Shown here: positions 9,283-18,016 of the stretch, piece by piece
How the letters are laid out: each line of letters opens with the position of its first letter
Numbering within the stretch: position 1 is the stretch's first letter
Assembly: GCA_013214705.1 (NCBI GenBank)
Contig: JABSRZ010000004.1
Coordinates: 496,001-560,000, forward strand
Length of the DNA: 64,000 bases
Direction: 5' to 3'
Source: Hyphomicrobiales bacterium
GTDB taxonomy: Bacteria; Pseudomonadota; Alphaproteobacteria; Rhizobiales; OSC116
Program-made: the position numbers and the translations under genes
The notes under the pieces: model-generated
The model's input: the letters and a program-made list of their open reading frames with translations, nothing else
The model's database searches: none
What the model was told of the DNA's origin: nothing

Positions 9283-10866
9283 CTAAAAATCCAACGATTT
9301 AACTTGGGTCACTTGTTCAATCGCCTCTATTTGTGCAAGCACTTTGGCACTCACCGGCGCATCAACAGCAATAAGTGAGATGGCTTCACCACCCTCTTCC
9401 AACCGACCTAGGTTAAAATTAGCAATATTCACTGAGTTTTCGCCCAATACGCTACCCAAAGCGCCAATAAAACCAGCTTTGTCTTTGTTAATCACATATA
9501 ACATATTCGGGGTCAGTTCGGCGTCCATATTCACGCCTTTCACCTGAATGAGGCGCAATTTGCCATCTGAAAATACCGTGCCAGCCACTGAGCGGGTTTG
9601 TACCTCGGTTTCAATGGTAAGGCGGATATAATTTTCGTAAACCCCATGTTGTGAGCGGGTCACCTCTTCAATGATAATGCCGCGCTGCTCGGCAATAATC
9701 GGCGCTGACACCATGTTAATATCTTGCATTAACGGCCGCAACACGCCGGTTACTGCGGCAGATGTTAAGGCTTTTATATTCATCAATGCCACATCGCCTT
9801 CATATTCGATGCGGATAGATTTAATGGCATTTTCGGTTAATTGCCCAGCAAAACTACCGAGGCTTTCGGCCAAGTTAATAAATGGTTTTAAACGTGGGGC
9901 TTCTTCGGCCGTTACTGACGGTGAGTTCAGCGCGTTGGTCACCGCGCCGCTAATTAAATAATCGCTCATTTGTTCGGCCACTTGCAATGCCACATTCACC
10001 TGCGCTTCGGTGGTGCTTGCGCCCAAATGCGGGGTGCAAATTACGTTATCCATGCCAAACAAATCATTCTCTTTAGCCGGCTCTACAGCAAATACATCTA
10101 ACGCAACGCCGGCCACATGGCCAGCTTCTAACGCAGCTTTTAACGCCACCTCGTCGATAAGCCCACCCCGCGCGCAGTTAACAATGCGCACGCCTTTTTT
10201 CATTTTGTTTAACGCTGAGGCATCAATAATGTTGCGGGTTTTTTCCACCAAAGGTGTGTGCAATGACAAAAAGTCGATGCGGCTTAGCAATTCGTCAAAT
10301 TCGACTTTCTCGACCCCAAGTTCGATGGCGCGTTCCTCGGTTAAAAACGGGTCATAGGCGATGACTTTCATTTTAAGCCCCAACGCCCGATCGGCCACGA
10401 TGCCACCAATATTACCACAGCCAATAATGCCTAAGGTTTTGCCAGTCACTTCCACGCCCATAAAGCGCGATTTCTCCCACAGGCCAGCATGTGTACTGCC
10501 ATTAGCCAACGGTATTTGCCGCGCTGTCGCCAACAATAATGAAATGGCATGTTCTGCCGTGGTGATAGAATTGCCAAACGGTGTGTTCATCACGATGATG
10601 CCTTTGGCAGATGCCGCCGGAATGTCGACATTATCGACACCAATGCCCGCCCGGCCAATGACTTTTAGGTTTTTGGCTTGGCCGATAATTTTTGCCGTGG
10701 CTTTGGTGGCAGAGCGGATGGCAAGGCCATCATATTTATCGATAATGTCGAATAATTCATCTTTGCTAAGGCCGGGTATAACATCAACTTCGATGCCATT
10801 TTTTCTAAAAATTTCTGCCGCTTGTGGGTCTAATTTGTCTGATATAAGTACTTTAGGTGCGCTCAT
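9283..10866 (-). CDS. serA: D-3-phosphoglycerate dehydrogenase (ACT-domain form)
   Basis: SerA oxidises 3-phosphoglycerate to 3-phosphohydroxypyruvate, the first step of serine synthesis. From the ATG at 10866 it has 527 residues, the long form with substrate and NAD domains, an intervening domain at about 315-445, and a C-terminal ACT domain for serine feedback. The Rossmann motif GIIGCGNIGG and the active-site HLGAST with its catalytic His are present. The frame is open four codons further (ATG 10878), but those codons contain the ribosome-binding GGAGG five bases before the 10866 ATG, so the shorter start is correct. It follows serC by 38 bp with no terminator between, so they form one operon. 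Confidence 0.96.
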   Translation of the reverse strand: MSAPKVLISDKLDPQAAEIFRKNGIEVDVIPGLSKDELFDIIDKYDGLAIRSATKATAKIIGQAKNLKVIGRAGIGVDNVDIPAASAKGIIVMNTPFGNSITTAEHAISLLLATARQIPLANGSTHAGLWEKSRFMGVEVTGKTLGIIGCGNIGGIVADRALGLKMKVIAYDPFLTEERAIELGVEKVEFDELLSRIDFLSLHTPLVEKTRNIIDASALNKMKKGVRIVNCARGGLIDEVALKAALEAGHVAGVALDVFAVEPAKENDLFGMDNVICTPHLGASTTEAQVNVALQVAEQMSDYLISGAVTNALNSPSVTAEEAPRLKPFINLAESLGSFAGQLTENAIKSIRIEYEGDVALMNIKALTSAAVTGVLRPLMQDINMVSAPIIAEQRGIIIEEVTRSQHGVYENYIRLTIETEVQTRSVAGTVFSDGKLRLIQVKGVNMDAELTPNMLYVINKDKAGFIGALGSVLGENSVNIANFNLGRLEEGGEAISLIAVDAPVSAKVLAQIEAIEQVTQVKSLDF

Positions 10867-10904
10867 GGCAACCTCCATTGTTTCAATTTTTAATGATTTT
10901 TAAT

Positions 10905-12068
10905 TTAAAGCTCAGCTTTGGCGGTGGCAAAAGCCCAATCTAACCAAGGCATTAACGCCGCAACATCTGACGCTTCAATGGTCGAACCCGCCCAAATGCG
11001 CAACCCAGCCGGGGCATCTTTATAGCTGCCAATGTCATAGGCTACATTTTCGGCATCAAGCAATGTGGCCATTTTTTTGGTAAACGCCGCTTGGTCTTTG
11101 GCATCTAATTCGGCAATTTCGGCATCGACCACTTTTATGCAAACCGATGTATTGGAGCGGGTATTTTCCAGCTCGGGTAAAAAATCCACCCACGCGGTTT
11201 TGGCAACCCAATCACTTATCTCGGCGCTATTGCTATCGGCACGCTTAATCATGCCGTGCAACCCGCCAACCGAACGCACCCAATTCAACGCATCCAAATA
11301 ATCTTCTACCGCCAACATAGACGGGGTGTTAATGGTCGCGCCAGTAAAAATGCCTTCGTTTAATTTGCCGTTAGAGGTCATGCGGAAGATTTTTGGCAGC
11401 GGCCATGCGGGGGTATATGTCTCCAGCCGTTCAACTGCACGCGGGCTTAAAATAATCATCCCATGTGCGCCTTCAGAACCCAAAACCTTTTGCCAGCTAT
11501 AGGTGGTGACGTCTAGTTTATCCCACGGCAAATCGGTGGCAAATACCGCGCTGGTGGCATCACATATGGTTAGGCCTTGGCGGTCATCCGCAATCCAATC
11601 ACCATTAGGCACACGCACACCAGATGTGGTGCCATTCCAAGTGAATACCACGTCATTATCAAAATTAACTGCGGCCAAATTGGGCAATTTGCCATAACCG
11701 GCAATATGTTTCGTGACATTGTCTAGCTTAAGCTGCTTGACCACATCGGTCACCCAGCCAGCGCCAAAGCTTTCCCATGCCAGCATGTCAACACCGCGCG
11801 CGCCAAGCATTGACCACAGGGCCATTTCGACCGCGCCAGTGTCTGAACCCGGCACAATGCCAATTCTATAATCGTCAGGAATTTGAAGAAGGTCTCTGGT
11901 TTGCTTGATGGCGTCGGCCAGTTTGGCTTTGCCCGGCTTAGACCGATGAGAACGCCCTAAAGCCGCAGCTTTAAGCGCATCGAGCGACCAATGAGGCCGT
12001 TTTGAACATGGACCAGAAGAAAAGTGCGTATTTGCCGGACGCAAGGCCGGTTTTGTAATAACATTCAT
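10905..12068 (-). CDS. serC: Phosphoserine aminotransferase
   Basis: SerC converts 3-phosphohydroxypyruvate and glutamate to phosphoserine and 2-oxoglutarate, using PLP. Its 387 residues match the alphaproteobacterial subclass, which starts [13 protein letters not shown]. The PLP lysine is in [15 protein letters not shown], near residue 196. It is the first gene of the serC-serA operon. A structured leader precedes it, and the Shine-Dalgarno GAGGA lies six bases from the ATG. In the 3' gap ATTAAAAATC/ATTAAAAATT forms a small tandem repeat before serA. Confidence 0.95.
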   Translation of the reverse strand: MNVITKPALRPANTHFSSGPCSKRPHWSLDALKAAALGRSHRSKPGKAKLADAIKQTRDLLQIPDDYRIGIVPGSDTGAVEMALWSMLGARGVDMLAWESFGAGWVTDVVKQLKLDNVTKHIAGYGKLPNLAAVNFDNDVVFTWNGTTSGVRVPNGDWIADDRQGLTICDATSAVFATDLPWDKLDVTTYSWQKVLGSEGAHGMIILSPRAVERLETYTPAWPLPKIFRMTSNGKLNEGIFTGATINTPSMLAVEDYLDALNWVRSVGGLHGMIKRADSNSAEISDWVAKTAWVDFLPELENTRSNTSVCIKVVDAEIAELDAKDQAAFTKKMATLLDAENVAYDIGSYKDAPAGLRIWAGSTIEASDVAALMPWLDWAFATAKAEL

Positions 12069-12125
12069 ATGTTATCCTCACAGATAAAATGCCTCTCGTT
12101 GGGGAGAGGTGTCCCGTCCGCAGAG
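12069..12125 (-). ncRNA. serC-motif-like 5' leader RNA
   Basis: On the serC strand the leader contains GGACGGGACA followed by the hairpin CCTCTC-CCCAAC-GAGAGG (12109-12092), then an A/T-rich spacer and the serC Shine-Dalgarno GAGGA. Position and the hairpin close to the ribosome-binding site agree with the serC RNA motif described upstream of alphaproteobacterial serC-serA operons. The CCTC of the stem's 5' arm could alternatively pair with the GAGG of the Shine-Dalgarno sequence, which suggests translational control. The family assignment is from memory of the motif, so confidence is moderate. Confidence 0.55.
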
Positions 12126-12161
12126 ATATTAGATTGAGGAATTAATGTCAACAATTATTCA

Positions 12162-12190
12162 CAAAAAAAACAGCGCCAAGATGACGCCGC
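12162..12190 (-). terminator. Probable terminator after the first beta-barrel gene
   Basis: On the minus strand GCGGCG and CGCTGT can pair around a 9-nt loop (two G-U pairs), followed by eight T residues. It begins 17 bp after the stop codon of the 12207-13013 gene. Confidence 0.55.
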
Positions 12191-12206
12191 ATAAAATTTT
12201 GATGAT

Positions 12207-13013
12207 TTAGAACTTGTAACGCAAGCCAGCTTTAACTTCATGGGTAAACAGATTGTTATAAGCAAAATCTGGTGCAGAAGGCACTGTTTTATTGGTATTA
12301 ATGGTGTTTTTTATGGCCATAAATCTATAACCCACATCTAAATCGATATTTTTTGTAACACTCATCGAAACGCCTGCCATCAGTGCGCCTGCGGGTGTTA
12401 ATTCATTGCTGTAAAGTTCTGATGAGCTACCGTTAGACGCGCCCGTCCATGTCGCGTCTATATTTATACGTGAATGAACCAAACCGGCACCAACACCAAT
12501 ATAGGGCTTAAACGGGCTGTCATTTATATTCAGGTCATAATAGGCAGATAACATACCCATAAACTGTGCAGCTTTTACAGATACATTGACGGTTGTAGAT
12601 CCATCCGTACCTGTACCGGTAATTTTGAAAAAATCTCGATACCCTGCTGATAGTTCAAATCTAAAATCAGATAGTCTATAACCAGCAGATAAATCGGCAG
12701 TATATTGTTTCTCGTCGACCGCTATACTGTATACCACACCTCCGTTGGCAATGGCGTATGACGAGCTACCAGCCAAAGCCCTTACGCCATAACCGCCATT
12801 CACACTGACATAAAACCCACAATAACAGTTATCTGTAGACGATTTTCGAAGTTCCAAAATTGGGTCTTCAGCTTTGTATATGGCCGAATTGTCAAACAAT
12901 ATCGGCGCACGAAGCGCCGCTGCATCAGCTGCTAGCACTGGTAGCGCGCCGCTTAACACCGCGAGAATGATCGATAATTTAAATTTTGAAAAATATGCTG
13001 TTTTTACAAACAT
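12207..13013 (-). CDS. Outer-membrane beta-barrel protein (OmpA/OmpW-like porin family), paralogue 1
   Basis: This 268-residue protein has a Sec signal peptide (hydrophobic core LSIILAVLSGALPVLA, cleavage near residue 29). It then has alternating amphipathic strands ending in LRYKF, the C-terminal aromatic signal for outer-membrane assembly. Repeated elements such as FELSAGYRDF, FKPYIGVGAGLVHSR and LDVGYRFMAIKNT are typical of small eight-stranded barrels. It shares with the two following genes a Cys-x-Cys motif shortly after the signal peptide (DNCYCGFYVSVNGGYG) and a CtrA-type box upstream. It is the most divergent of the three. Its ligand or role is unknown. Confidence 0.85.
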   Translation of the reverse strand: MFVKTAYFSKFKLSIILAVLSGALPVLAADAAALRAPILFDNSAIYKAEDPILELRKSSTDNCYCGFYVSVNGGYGVRALAGSSSYAIANGGVVYSIAVDEKQYTADLSAGYRLSDFRFELSAGYRDFFKITGTGTDGSTTVNVSVKAAQFMGMLSAYYDLNINDSPFKPYIGVGAGLVHSRINIDATWTGASNGSSSELYSNELTPAGALMAGVSMSVTKNIDLDVGYRFMAIKNTINTNKTVPSAPDFAYNNLFTHEVKAGLRYKF

Positions 13014-13090
13014 TTAGCACCCCTAACTCAATACAATTGGTACAATTAATTGTTAACATAACAATTGATTCAACTATTACGAGAGTGGGG

Positions 13091-13105
13091 TTAATAACCT
13101 GTTAA
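13091..13105. promoter_or_regulatory. CtrA-type box upstream of beta-barrel paralogue 1
   Basis: TTAA-TAACCTG-TTAA matches the CtrA consensus TTAA-N7-TTAA and lies 78 bp before the start codon of the minus-strand gene ending at 12207. Binding is inferred; the spacing match is exact. Confidence 0.5.
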
Positions 13106-13171
13106 ATTTAAACTATATTTTAGAAATAAGTAAAATTTAACTGAAATTTTGACAATTATACTTGATTTACA

Positions 13172-14137
13172 TCAAAACCGATAGCGCGCGCCAAGCTTAA
13201 CTTCGTGTGATATGAAATAAGGGTATACAAGCGATTCGCCGCCAGCAAAACCCGCTATATTCACAATGGATGTGCCAGCCGCCGCATTGATGGCCGCCGC
13301 GTTATCTGCGCCCGCATAATTGGCATTGCCACCAACTATACCCATAAATTTATAGCCCAAATCTAAGGTGAAATTTTCTGCCACTTGCACGGTAAAACCG
13401 GCCATAGCCGTGCCAGCAAAGCTTCTGCCCAAAGTGTAGCGAATGTTGCCATTGGTGGTAACCGCCGCTTTGGTGAAACCCACCGCATAATTGGTTTTGG
13501 TATAGGCCAGGCCTGCCCCCAAGCCGACATAAGGCATAATCGGAATATTTGGAATTTCAACATCATAATAAATCGACATTAAAGCCGCATATTGCTCGGT
13601 CTTGCTCGAAATTGTATAAGTGCCGCCAGCCGTAGCCCCGGCAATGCTACCAGCTGCATGGCTGCGATATTCGCCAGACGCCTCTGCCCGCAACGCGCCA
13701 AATTTGTAACCAGCATTGATAGAAGCGGTATATTGGCGGCCACGCATTGCAATGGTTGGTATCAGCTCATTAAGCGCCGATGGGTTGGCAACAATGGGTG
13801 AGCCTTTAGTTAAATAACCCAAATTGCTAAAAGCATAGCCACCGCTAAGGCCAAAATAACCACCATCACAATAGCAATCTTGGCTCACTTGCTTGCGCAA
13901 GCCAACATCTGGGTAATTATCGTCATCAGGCAACAGACTGTCTTCAAACACTATATTTTCGGGCAATATTTCCGCATCATCTGCGGGCAATAAATTGCCA
14001 ATATCACCGCCGCCACTGCCGCCGCCACTGCCGCCGCCATTGACCAGATCGCCCGCATAGACCGCGGTAAACCCAATGGTTGAGGTGAATAATATGGTTA
14101 ATATTTTTGGTAGATAATTATGCGTTTTCGTGAACAT
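13172..14137 (-). CDS. Outer-membrane beta-barrel protein, paralogue 2 (with Gly-rich linker)
   Basis: From the ATG at 14137 it has 321 residues. The signal peptide is MFTKTHNYLPKILTILFTST with cleavage near AVYAGD. A Gly-Ser linker (GGGSGGGSGGG) coded by tandem GCC/ACT-type repeats follows, then an acidic stretch, the motif DCYCDGGYFGLSGGY, and a barrel ending GARYRF. It aligns along its length with paralogue 3 (shared LGYLTKG, MRGRQYTA, YKFGALRAE, KTNYAV, TTNGNIRY, GADNAAAINAA). The frame is open upstream to 14248, but the longer start has no signal peptide and reads through a GC-rich leader insert. The AAGGC near 14137 is a weak ribosome site. Function is unknown. Confidence 0.85.
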   Translation of the reverse strand: MFTKTHNYLPKILTILFTSTIGFTAVYAGDLVNGGGSGGGSGGGDIGNLLPADDAEILPENIVFEDSLLPDDDNYPDVGLRKQVSQDCYCDGGYFGLSGGYAFSNLGYLTKGSPIVANPSALNELIPTIAMRGRQYTASINAGYKFGALRAEASGEYRSHAAGSIAGATAGGTYTISSKTEQYAALMSIYYDVEIPNIPIMPYVGLGAGLAYTKTNYAVGFTKAAVTTNGNIRYTLGRSFAGTAMAGFTVQVAENFTLDLGYKFMGIVGGNANYAGADNAAAINAAAGTSIVNIAGFAGGESLVYPYFISHEVKLGARYRF

Positions 14138-14273
14138 ATTTTTGCCTTTAGCCTTTAGCCCTGAACCCCAGCGCCGCAGCGCCGTTGGCAAATTTGCAAG
14201 CCAACCCCCAGCGCGCCAGCACCACTTGCTATTTTGCAAGCCAATCAATGGCTAAATTAGTAAACAATCATAG

Positions 14274-14288
14274 TTAAAACATCATTAA
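14274..14288. promoter_or_regulatory. CtrA-type box upstream of beta-barrel paralogue 2
   Basis: TTAA-AACATCA-TTAA lies 137 bp before the start of the minus-strand paralogue 2. The flanking promoter sequence (TAGTAAAC...ATAGTTAA...CATTAATT) aligns with that of paralogue 3, so the regulatory region was duplicated with the gene. Confidence 0.5.
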
Positions 14289-14315
14289 TTTCCAAATTAT
14301 ACCATGCAGCGGACA

Positions 14316-14343
14316 CAAAAAAACCGCCCCGGTTTGGAGCGGT
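14316..14343 (-). terminator. Rho-independent terminator after beta-barrel paralogue 3
   Basis: On the minus strand ACCGCTCC pairs with GGGGCGGT (one G-U) around a 5-nt loop and is followed by seven T residues. It lies 54 bp beyond the stop of the 14397-15254 gene, so the two similar barrel genes are separate transcription units. Confidence 0.8.
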
Positions 14344-14396
14344 AAAATTTGAGCTATCAGACTCAGACTTAGATCCAGATTAAAACTAAGTGGATG

Positions 14397-15254
14397 TTAA
14401 AAACTATAGCGCATGCCAAGTTTAACCTCGTGGGAAGCAAAATCTGGATAAATAAGCGACTCCCCAGCTGCAAAGCCGGTTGGGTTAACCATCAATACAC
14501 CACCAGATGCCGCATTTATAGCCGCCGCGTTGTCTGCGCCCGCATATTTGGCATTGCCGCCACCTATGCCCATAAATTTATAACCGAAATCCAGCGTAAA
14601 TTTATCTGTCAATTGCACCGCAATGCCTGCCATTGCCGCACTTGCGGGGCTTGTGCCCAAGGCATATCGGATATTGCCATTGGTGGTAACCCCACCATCT
14701 GTATGCGTCACAGCATAATTGGTTTTGGTATAGGCTAAACCCGCCCCCAAGCCCAGATATGGCGTAATCTGAGTGTCTGGAATTTCCATATCATAATAGA
14801 GCGACATTAAACCCGCATATTGCTCGGTTTTGCTCGTCATCATATATGAACCGAGTTCGGTAGTGTCGCTGATAGTGCCGCCTGCATGACGGCGATATTC
14901 GGCGGACACTTCTGCTCGCAATGCCCCAAATTTATAACCAGCATTAACCCCAATTGTATATTGCTGACCACGCATAGCGACGGTCGGCACAAGTTCGTTA
15001 AGCTGGCCAAGGTTGGCCACAACTGGTAGGCCTTTGGTTAAATAGCCCAAATCACTCTGGGCATAACCAACACTGAGGCCTAGATAAATGCCATCGCAAA
15101 GACAATTTTGATTCGCCTGATCGGCCACATCAATTTTCGAGTAACTCTCGTCAAAATTGGTTATATCGGCAGCATAAATGGGTAGTGTTCCCAAAGATGA
15201 AGCCACCAATAAAGTTAACCATATTAGTTTAGGCCTATGTGATTTCGTCAACAT
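14397..15254 (-). CDS. Outer-membrane beta-barrel protein, paralogue 3
   Basis: This 285-residue protein has a signal peptide (LIWLTLLVASSLGTLPIYA, cleavage at about residue 28), the motif NCLCDGIYLGLSVGY, and a barrel domain ending GMRYSF. It is clearly homologous to paralogue 2 through most of its length but lacks the Gly-rich linker. Tandem arrangement, similar upstream sequence and a separate terminator point to duplication of the gene together with its promoter. The closest general family is the small OmpA/OmpW-like barrels, including surface proteins of other alphaproteobacteria. No specific role can be assigned. Confidence 0.85.
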   Translation of the reverse strand: MLTKSHRPKLIWLTLLVASSLGTLPIYAADITNFDESYSKIDVADQANQNCLCDGIYLGLSVGYAQSDLGYLTKGLPVVANLGQLNELVPTVAMRGQQYTIGVNAGYKFGALRAEVSAEYRRHAGGTISDTTELGSYMMTSKTEQYAGLMSLYYDMEIPDTQITPYLGLGAGLAYTKTNYAVTHTDGGVTTNGNIRYALGTSPASAAMAGIAVQLTDKFTLDFGYKFMGIGGGNAKYAGADNAAAINAASGGVLMVNPTGFAAGESLIYPDFASHEVKLGMRYSF

Positions 15255-15343
15255 ATGATTGTATCCACCCCCAAAAACTCAACGCAACAGACACCGCACG
15301 CAGTTTGCAAGCTAACAATCAATAATTTACTAAATAACTATAG

Positions 15344-15358
15344 TTAAGACAACATTAA
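15344..15358. promoter_or_regulatory. CtrA-type box upstream of beta-barrel paralogue 3
   Basis: TTAA-GACAACA-TTAA lies 90 bp before the start of paralogue 3 and aligns with the box of paralogue 2. Confidence 0.5.
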
Positions 15359-15392
15359 TTACAAATTAACTCAATTTAAAGTTAATTTGTAA
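15359..15392. repeat. 13-bp perfect inverted repeat downstream of glmM
   Basis: TTACAAATTAACT (15359-15371) and AGTTAATTTGTAA (15380-15392) form a perfect AT-only-stem hairpin with an 8-nt loop. It directly abuts the CtrA-type box of paralogue 3 and lies 34 bp after the glmM stop. It may be an operator; it lacks the GC stem and T-tract of a terminator. Confidence 0.5.
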
Positions 15393-15425
15393 CCGAGGAG
15401 GATATTCATATTTAATATGTAATCA

Positions 15426-16766
15426 TCACCCAATAGAGCTGATAATATCATCCACCACTTGTTCGGTAAGCCGGGCATCACTGCCTTCTGCCATCACCCT
15501 AATAAGCGGTTCAGTGCCCGATTTCCGTATCAGCACCCGGCCAGAATTTTTCAGCCTTTGCCGCCCGTCTTCTATCGCAGCTTTTACCAAAATTTTATCC
15601 AATGGGTCATCACCAGACGCATCATAACGTATATTTTTGAGCACTTGCGGCACCGGCTCAAAGCGGCTACAAAGCTCGCTGGCGCGCATGTCTTTTTCGA
15701 CCATGATAGAAATTATTTGGATGGCGGCCGTCAGCCCATCGCCAGTGGTATTAAAATCAGACAAAATGATGTGGCCAGATTGTTCACCACCCATATTATA
15801 GCCGTTTTTACGCATATATTCGAGCACATAGCGGTCACCAACATCGGTGCGGATAAAATCCATGCCATTGTCTTTGATGAAATTTTCTAAACCTAAATTA
15901 GACATCACAGTTGCCACAATGCCATTTTTTGCCAACGCGTCCTTGCTCTTCATATGTTGAGCAATGGCCGCCATAAGTTGGTCACCATCAACAACATCGC
16001 CTTTTTCATTGACCACAATGATGCGGTCGGCATCACCATCTAACGCGATGCCAATATCTGCCCCATGCGCCAACACGGTTTTTTGTAACAATTGTGGCGC
16101 GGTAGAGCCGCAACCTTCATTAATGTTAAATCCATTGGGTGAATTGCCAATTTCAATAATCTCTGCGCCTAGCTCCCACAACGCAGCTGGCGCCACTTTA
16201 TAAGCCGCGCCATTGGCACTATCGACCACAATTTTAAGCCCATCAAACCGCACTTTATTGCTTATGGTGCGTTTGGCAAATTCTATATATCTGGCATGGG
16301 CGCTGTTAATGCGCCGCGCACGCCCCAAATGTTTGGGTACAACCAATTTAGCATTGGTTGCATCATCCATATAACTTTCGATGAGCATTTCTTTTTCATC
16401 ATCTAATTTATAGCCATCTGGGCCAAATAATTTAATCCCATTGTCATGATAGGGGTTGTGCGATGCCGAAATCATCACCCCAACATCGGCCCGTAACGAG
16501 CGAGTTAACATGGCCACTGCGGGTGTTGGCATCGGCCCTAATAAAAATACATCCATGCCCACAGCGGTAAACCCAGCGACCAATGCATATTCGATCATAT
16601 AACCCGAAATTCTGGTATCTTTGCCAATCACCACCCGGTGGCGGTGGTTGCCATTGGCAAACACTTGGCCGGCAGCCATACCAAATTTAAGCGCCATATC
16701 AGCCGTTATCGGGTGTTTGTTCACCATCCCGCGCATGCCATCTGTTCCAAAATATTTACGGCTCAT
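15426..16766 (-). CDS. glmM: Phosphoglucosamine mutase
   Basis: GlmM converts glucosamine-6-phosphate to glucosamine-1-phosphate for UDP-GlcNAc and hence peptidoglycan and lipopolysaccharide. Its 446 residues match the family. The phosphoserine loop [17 protein letters not shown] holds the active Ser near 102. The metal-binding DGDADR loop is near 240, the GGEQSGH sugar loop near 325, and the phosphate-binding [12 protein letters not shown] near the C-terminus. ATG 16766 is preferred over the adjacent GTG at 16769, with AAAGGG upstream. It ends the ftsH-folP-glmM series, an order common in proteobacteria. Confidence 0.97.
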   Translation of the reverse strand: MSRKYFGTDGMRGMVNKHPITADMALKFGMAAGQVFANGNHRHRVVIGKDTRISGYMIEYALVAGFTAVGMDVFLLGPMPTPAVAMLTRSLRADVGVMISASHNPYHDNGIKLFGPDGYKLDDEKEMLIESYMDDATNAKLVVPKHLGRARRINSAHARYIEFAKRTISNKVRFDGLKIVVDSANGAAYKVAPAALWELGAEIIEIGNSPNGFNINEGCGSTAPQLLQKTVLAHGADIGIALDGDADRIIVVNEKGDVVDGDQLMAAIAQHMKSKDALAKNGIVATVMSNLGLENFIKDNGMDFIRTDVGDRYVLEYMRKNGYNMGGEQSGHIILSDFNTTGDGLTAAIQIISIMVEKDMRASELCSRFEPVPQVLKNIRYDASGDDPLDKILVKAAIEDGRQRLKNSGRVLIRKSGTEPLIRVMAEGSDARLTEQVVDDIISSIG

Positions 16767-16819
16767 CACAACCCTTTCAATTTAATTGCCCAATAATTAA
16801 AGTATTTTAAATAAAATGA

Positions 16820-17917
16820 CTATCGAATATTATTAACTTGCTTAACAATTCTATATTGCTGAAGTGTTTCTTCAACATCATGCACCCGGTTTATGTGCAC
16901 CCCGGCATTTTGCGCCATTTGCGCCAGCGCCAAAGACCCGCCTAAACGCCGCTCCACGCCATCATTATTAGACATTTGACCAATCATAGATTTGCGCGAT
17001 GCGCCGATTAATAATGGCACACCGAGCGAATGAAACAAGCTAATATTGTTTATTAACATTAAATTATCGGCCAACAGTTTACCAAACCCAATGCCAGGGT
17101 CGATGATAATCTTGCAAATATCAAAGCCTTTTGAAACTAGACTTTCAATTCTTTGTTGTAAATAATCATAAATTTCAAACAATATATTTTCATATTTGGG
17201 GGCATTTTGCATAACCTCTGGACTGCCCTGACTGTGCATTAAAATAATGGGACAATTATGGCGCAATATAACTTGTACACTATCGCCACTATCTTCGCCA
17301 TATTTGGCATGGCTAGCTCTAAATTCTAGCGCCGAAACGTCATTGATAACATCTGCGCCATGGCCGAGTGCAAACTCCATAACCTTGGCCTTACGGGTAT
17401 CGACTGAAATGCATATGTCAAATTCCTGCAAAGCTTCCAATACGGGCGCAATCCGCTCTATTTCCAAATCACAAGCTATATAAGCCGCATTGGGGCGGGT
17501 GGATTCGCCGCCGATATCAACAATTGACAGCCCAAGTTTTTGCCATTGCTCGACCTGCTTTTTTACCTTTGAAAGTTGATTAAATTTACCACCGTCCGAA
17601 AAACTATCTGGCGTTACATTCAATATGCCCATCAGTTGCGGCGGGCTAAAAATTAACTTACCCATCGGCGTGCGCAGCTTAGCAATGTTGGCGATTTGCC
17701 GTTGAATTTCATTATCATCAGAGGTCAATAATTGCGCAACAGACAAAAGCTCGATTTGCTGATGAGTTCGGTAGTGGATATGCGCCATACAAAAGCCGAC
17801 TGCATTGCCGCTAACTGCACTGCCACCAATGGGCAAAGCTAGGCCATTGGCAATGGCATCATGCGCCAAGTTGCCGTGCAAAAAACCACTGGGTACAATT
17901 AATTTAGAATAGCTCAT
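16820..17917 (-). CDS. folP: Dihydropteroate synthase
   Basis: FolP condenses p-aminobenzoate with hydroxymethyl-dihydropterin diphosphate in folate synthesis; it is the sulfonamide target. Signature motifs are LMGILNVTPDSFSDGGKF near 93, VDIGGESTRPNA, and IIDPGIGFGK. At 365 residues it carries about 90 extra N-terminal residues compared with the E. coli enzyme, as in many alphaproteobacterial FolP proteins. It lies between ftsH and glmM on the same strand, but the strong terminator after ftsH suggests its own promoter or read-through. Confidence 0.95.
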   Translation of the reverse strand: MSYSKLIVPSGFLHGNLAHDAIANGLALPIGGSAVSGNAVGFCMAHIHYRTHQQIELLSVAQLLTSDDNEIQRQIANIAKLRTPMGKLIFSPPQLMGILNVTPDSFSDGGKFNQLSKVKKQVEQWQKLGLSIVDIGGESTRPNAAYIACDLEIERIAPVLEALQEFDICISVDTRKAKVMEFALGHGADVINDVSALEFRASHAKYGEDSGDSVQVILRHNCPIILMHSQGSPEVMQNAPKYENILFEIYDYLQQRIESLVSKGFDICKIIIDPGIGFGKLLADNLMLINNISLFHSLGVPLLIGASRKSMIGQMSNNDGVERRLGGSLALAQMAQNAGVHINRVHDVEETLQQYRIVKQVNNIR

Positions 17918-17965
17918 GCATTGCCTTCTTTGCCACTATTACCAACCAATATTTATCCACCAACT

Positions 17966-17993
17966 AAAAAGGGCGACCCCGAAAGGCCGCCCT
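17966..17993 (-). terminator. Rho-independent terminator after ftsH
   Basis: On the minus strand GAGGGCGGCC...GGTCGCCCTTTTT forms an 8-bp GC-rich stem with a short TTTCGG loop and a T-run. It is placed 23 bp after the ftsH stop codon and just before folP. Confidence 0.85.
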
Positions 17994-18016
17994 CATTATA
18001 AACCTATCTGCATAAA

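Noticed and set aside
10361-10903. Antisense open frame of 180 codons opposite serA
   Set aside because: Shadow of the serA frame; no ribosome site and no recognisable domain.
14138-14248. N-terminal extension of beta-barrel paralogue 2
   Set aside because: The extension has no signal peptide and runs over GC-rich leader; the ATG at 14137 starts a normal signal peptide.
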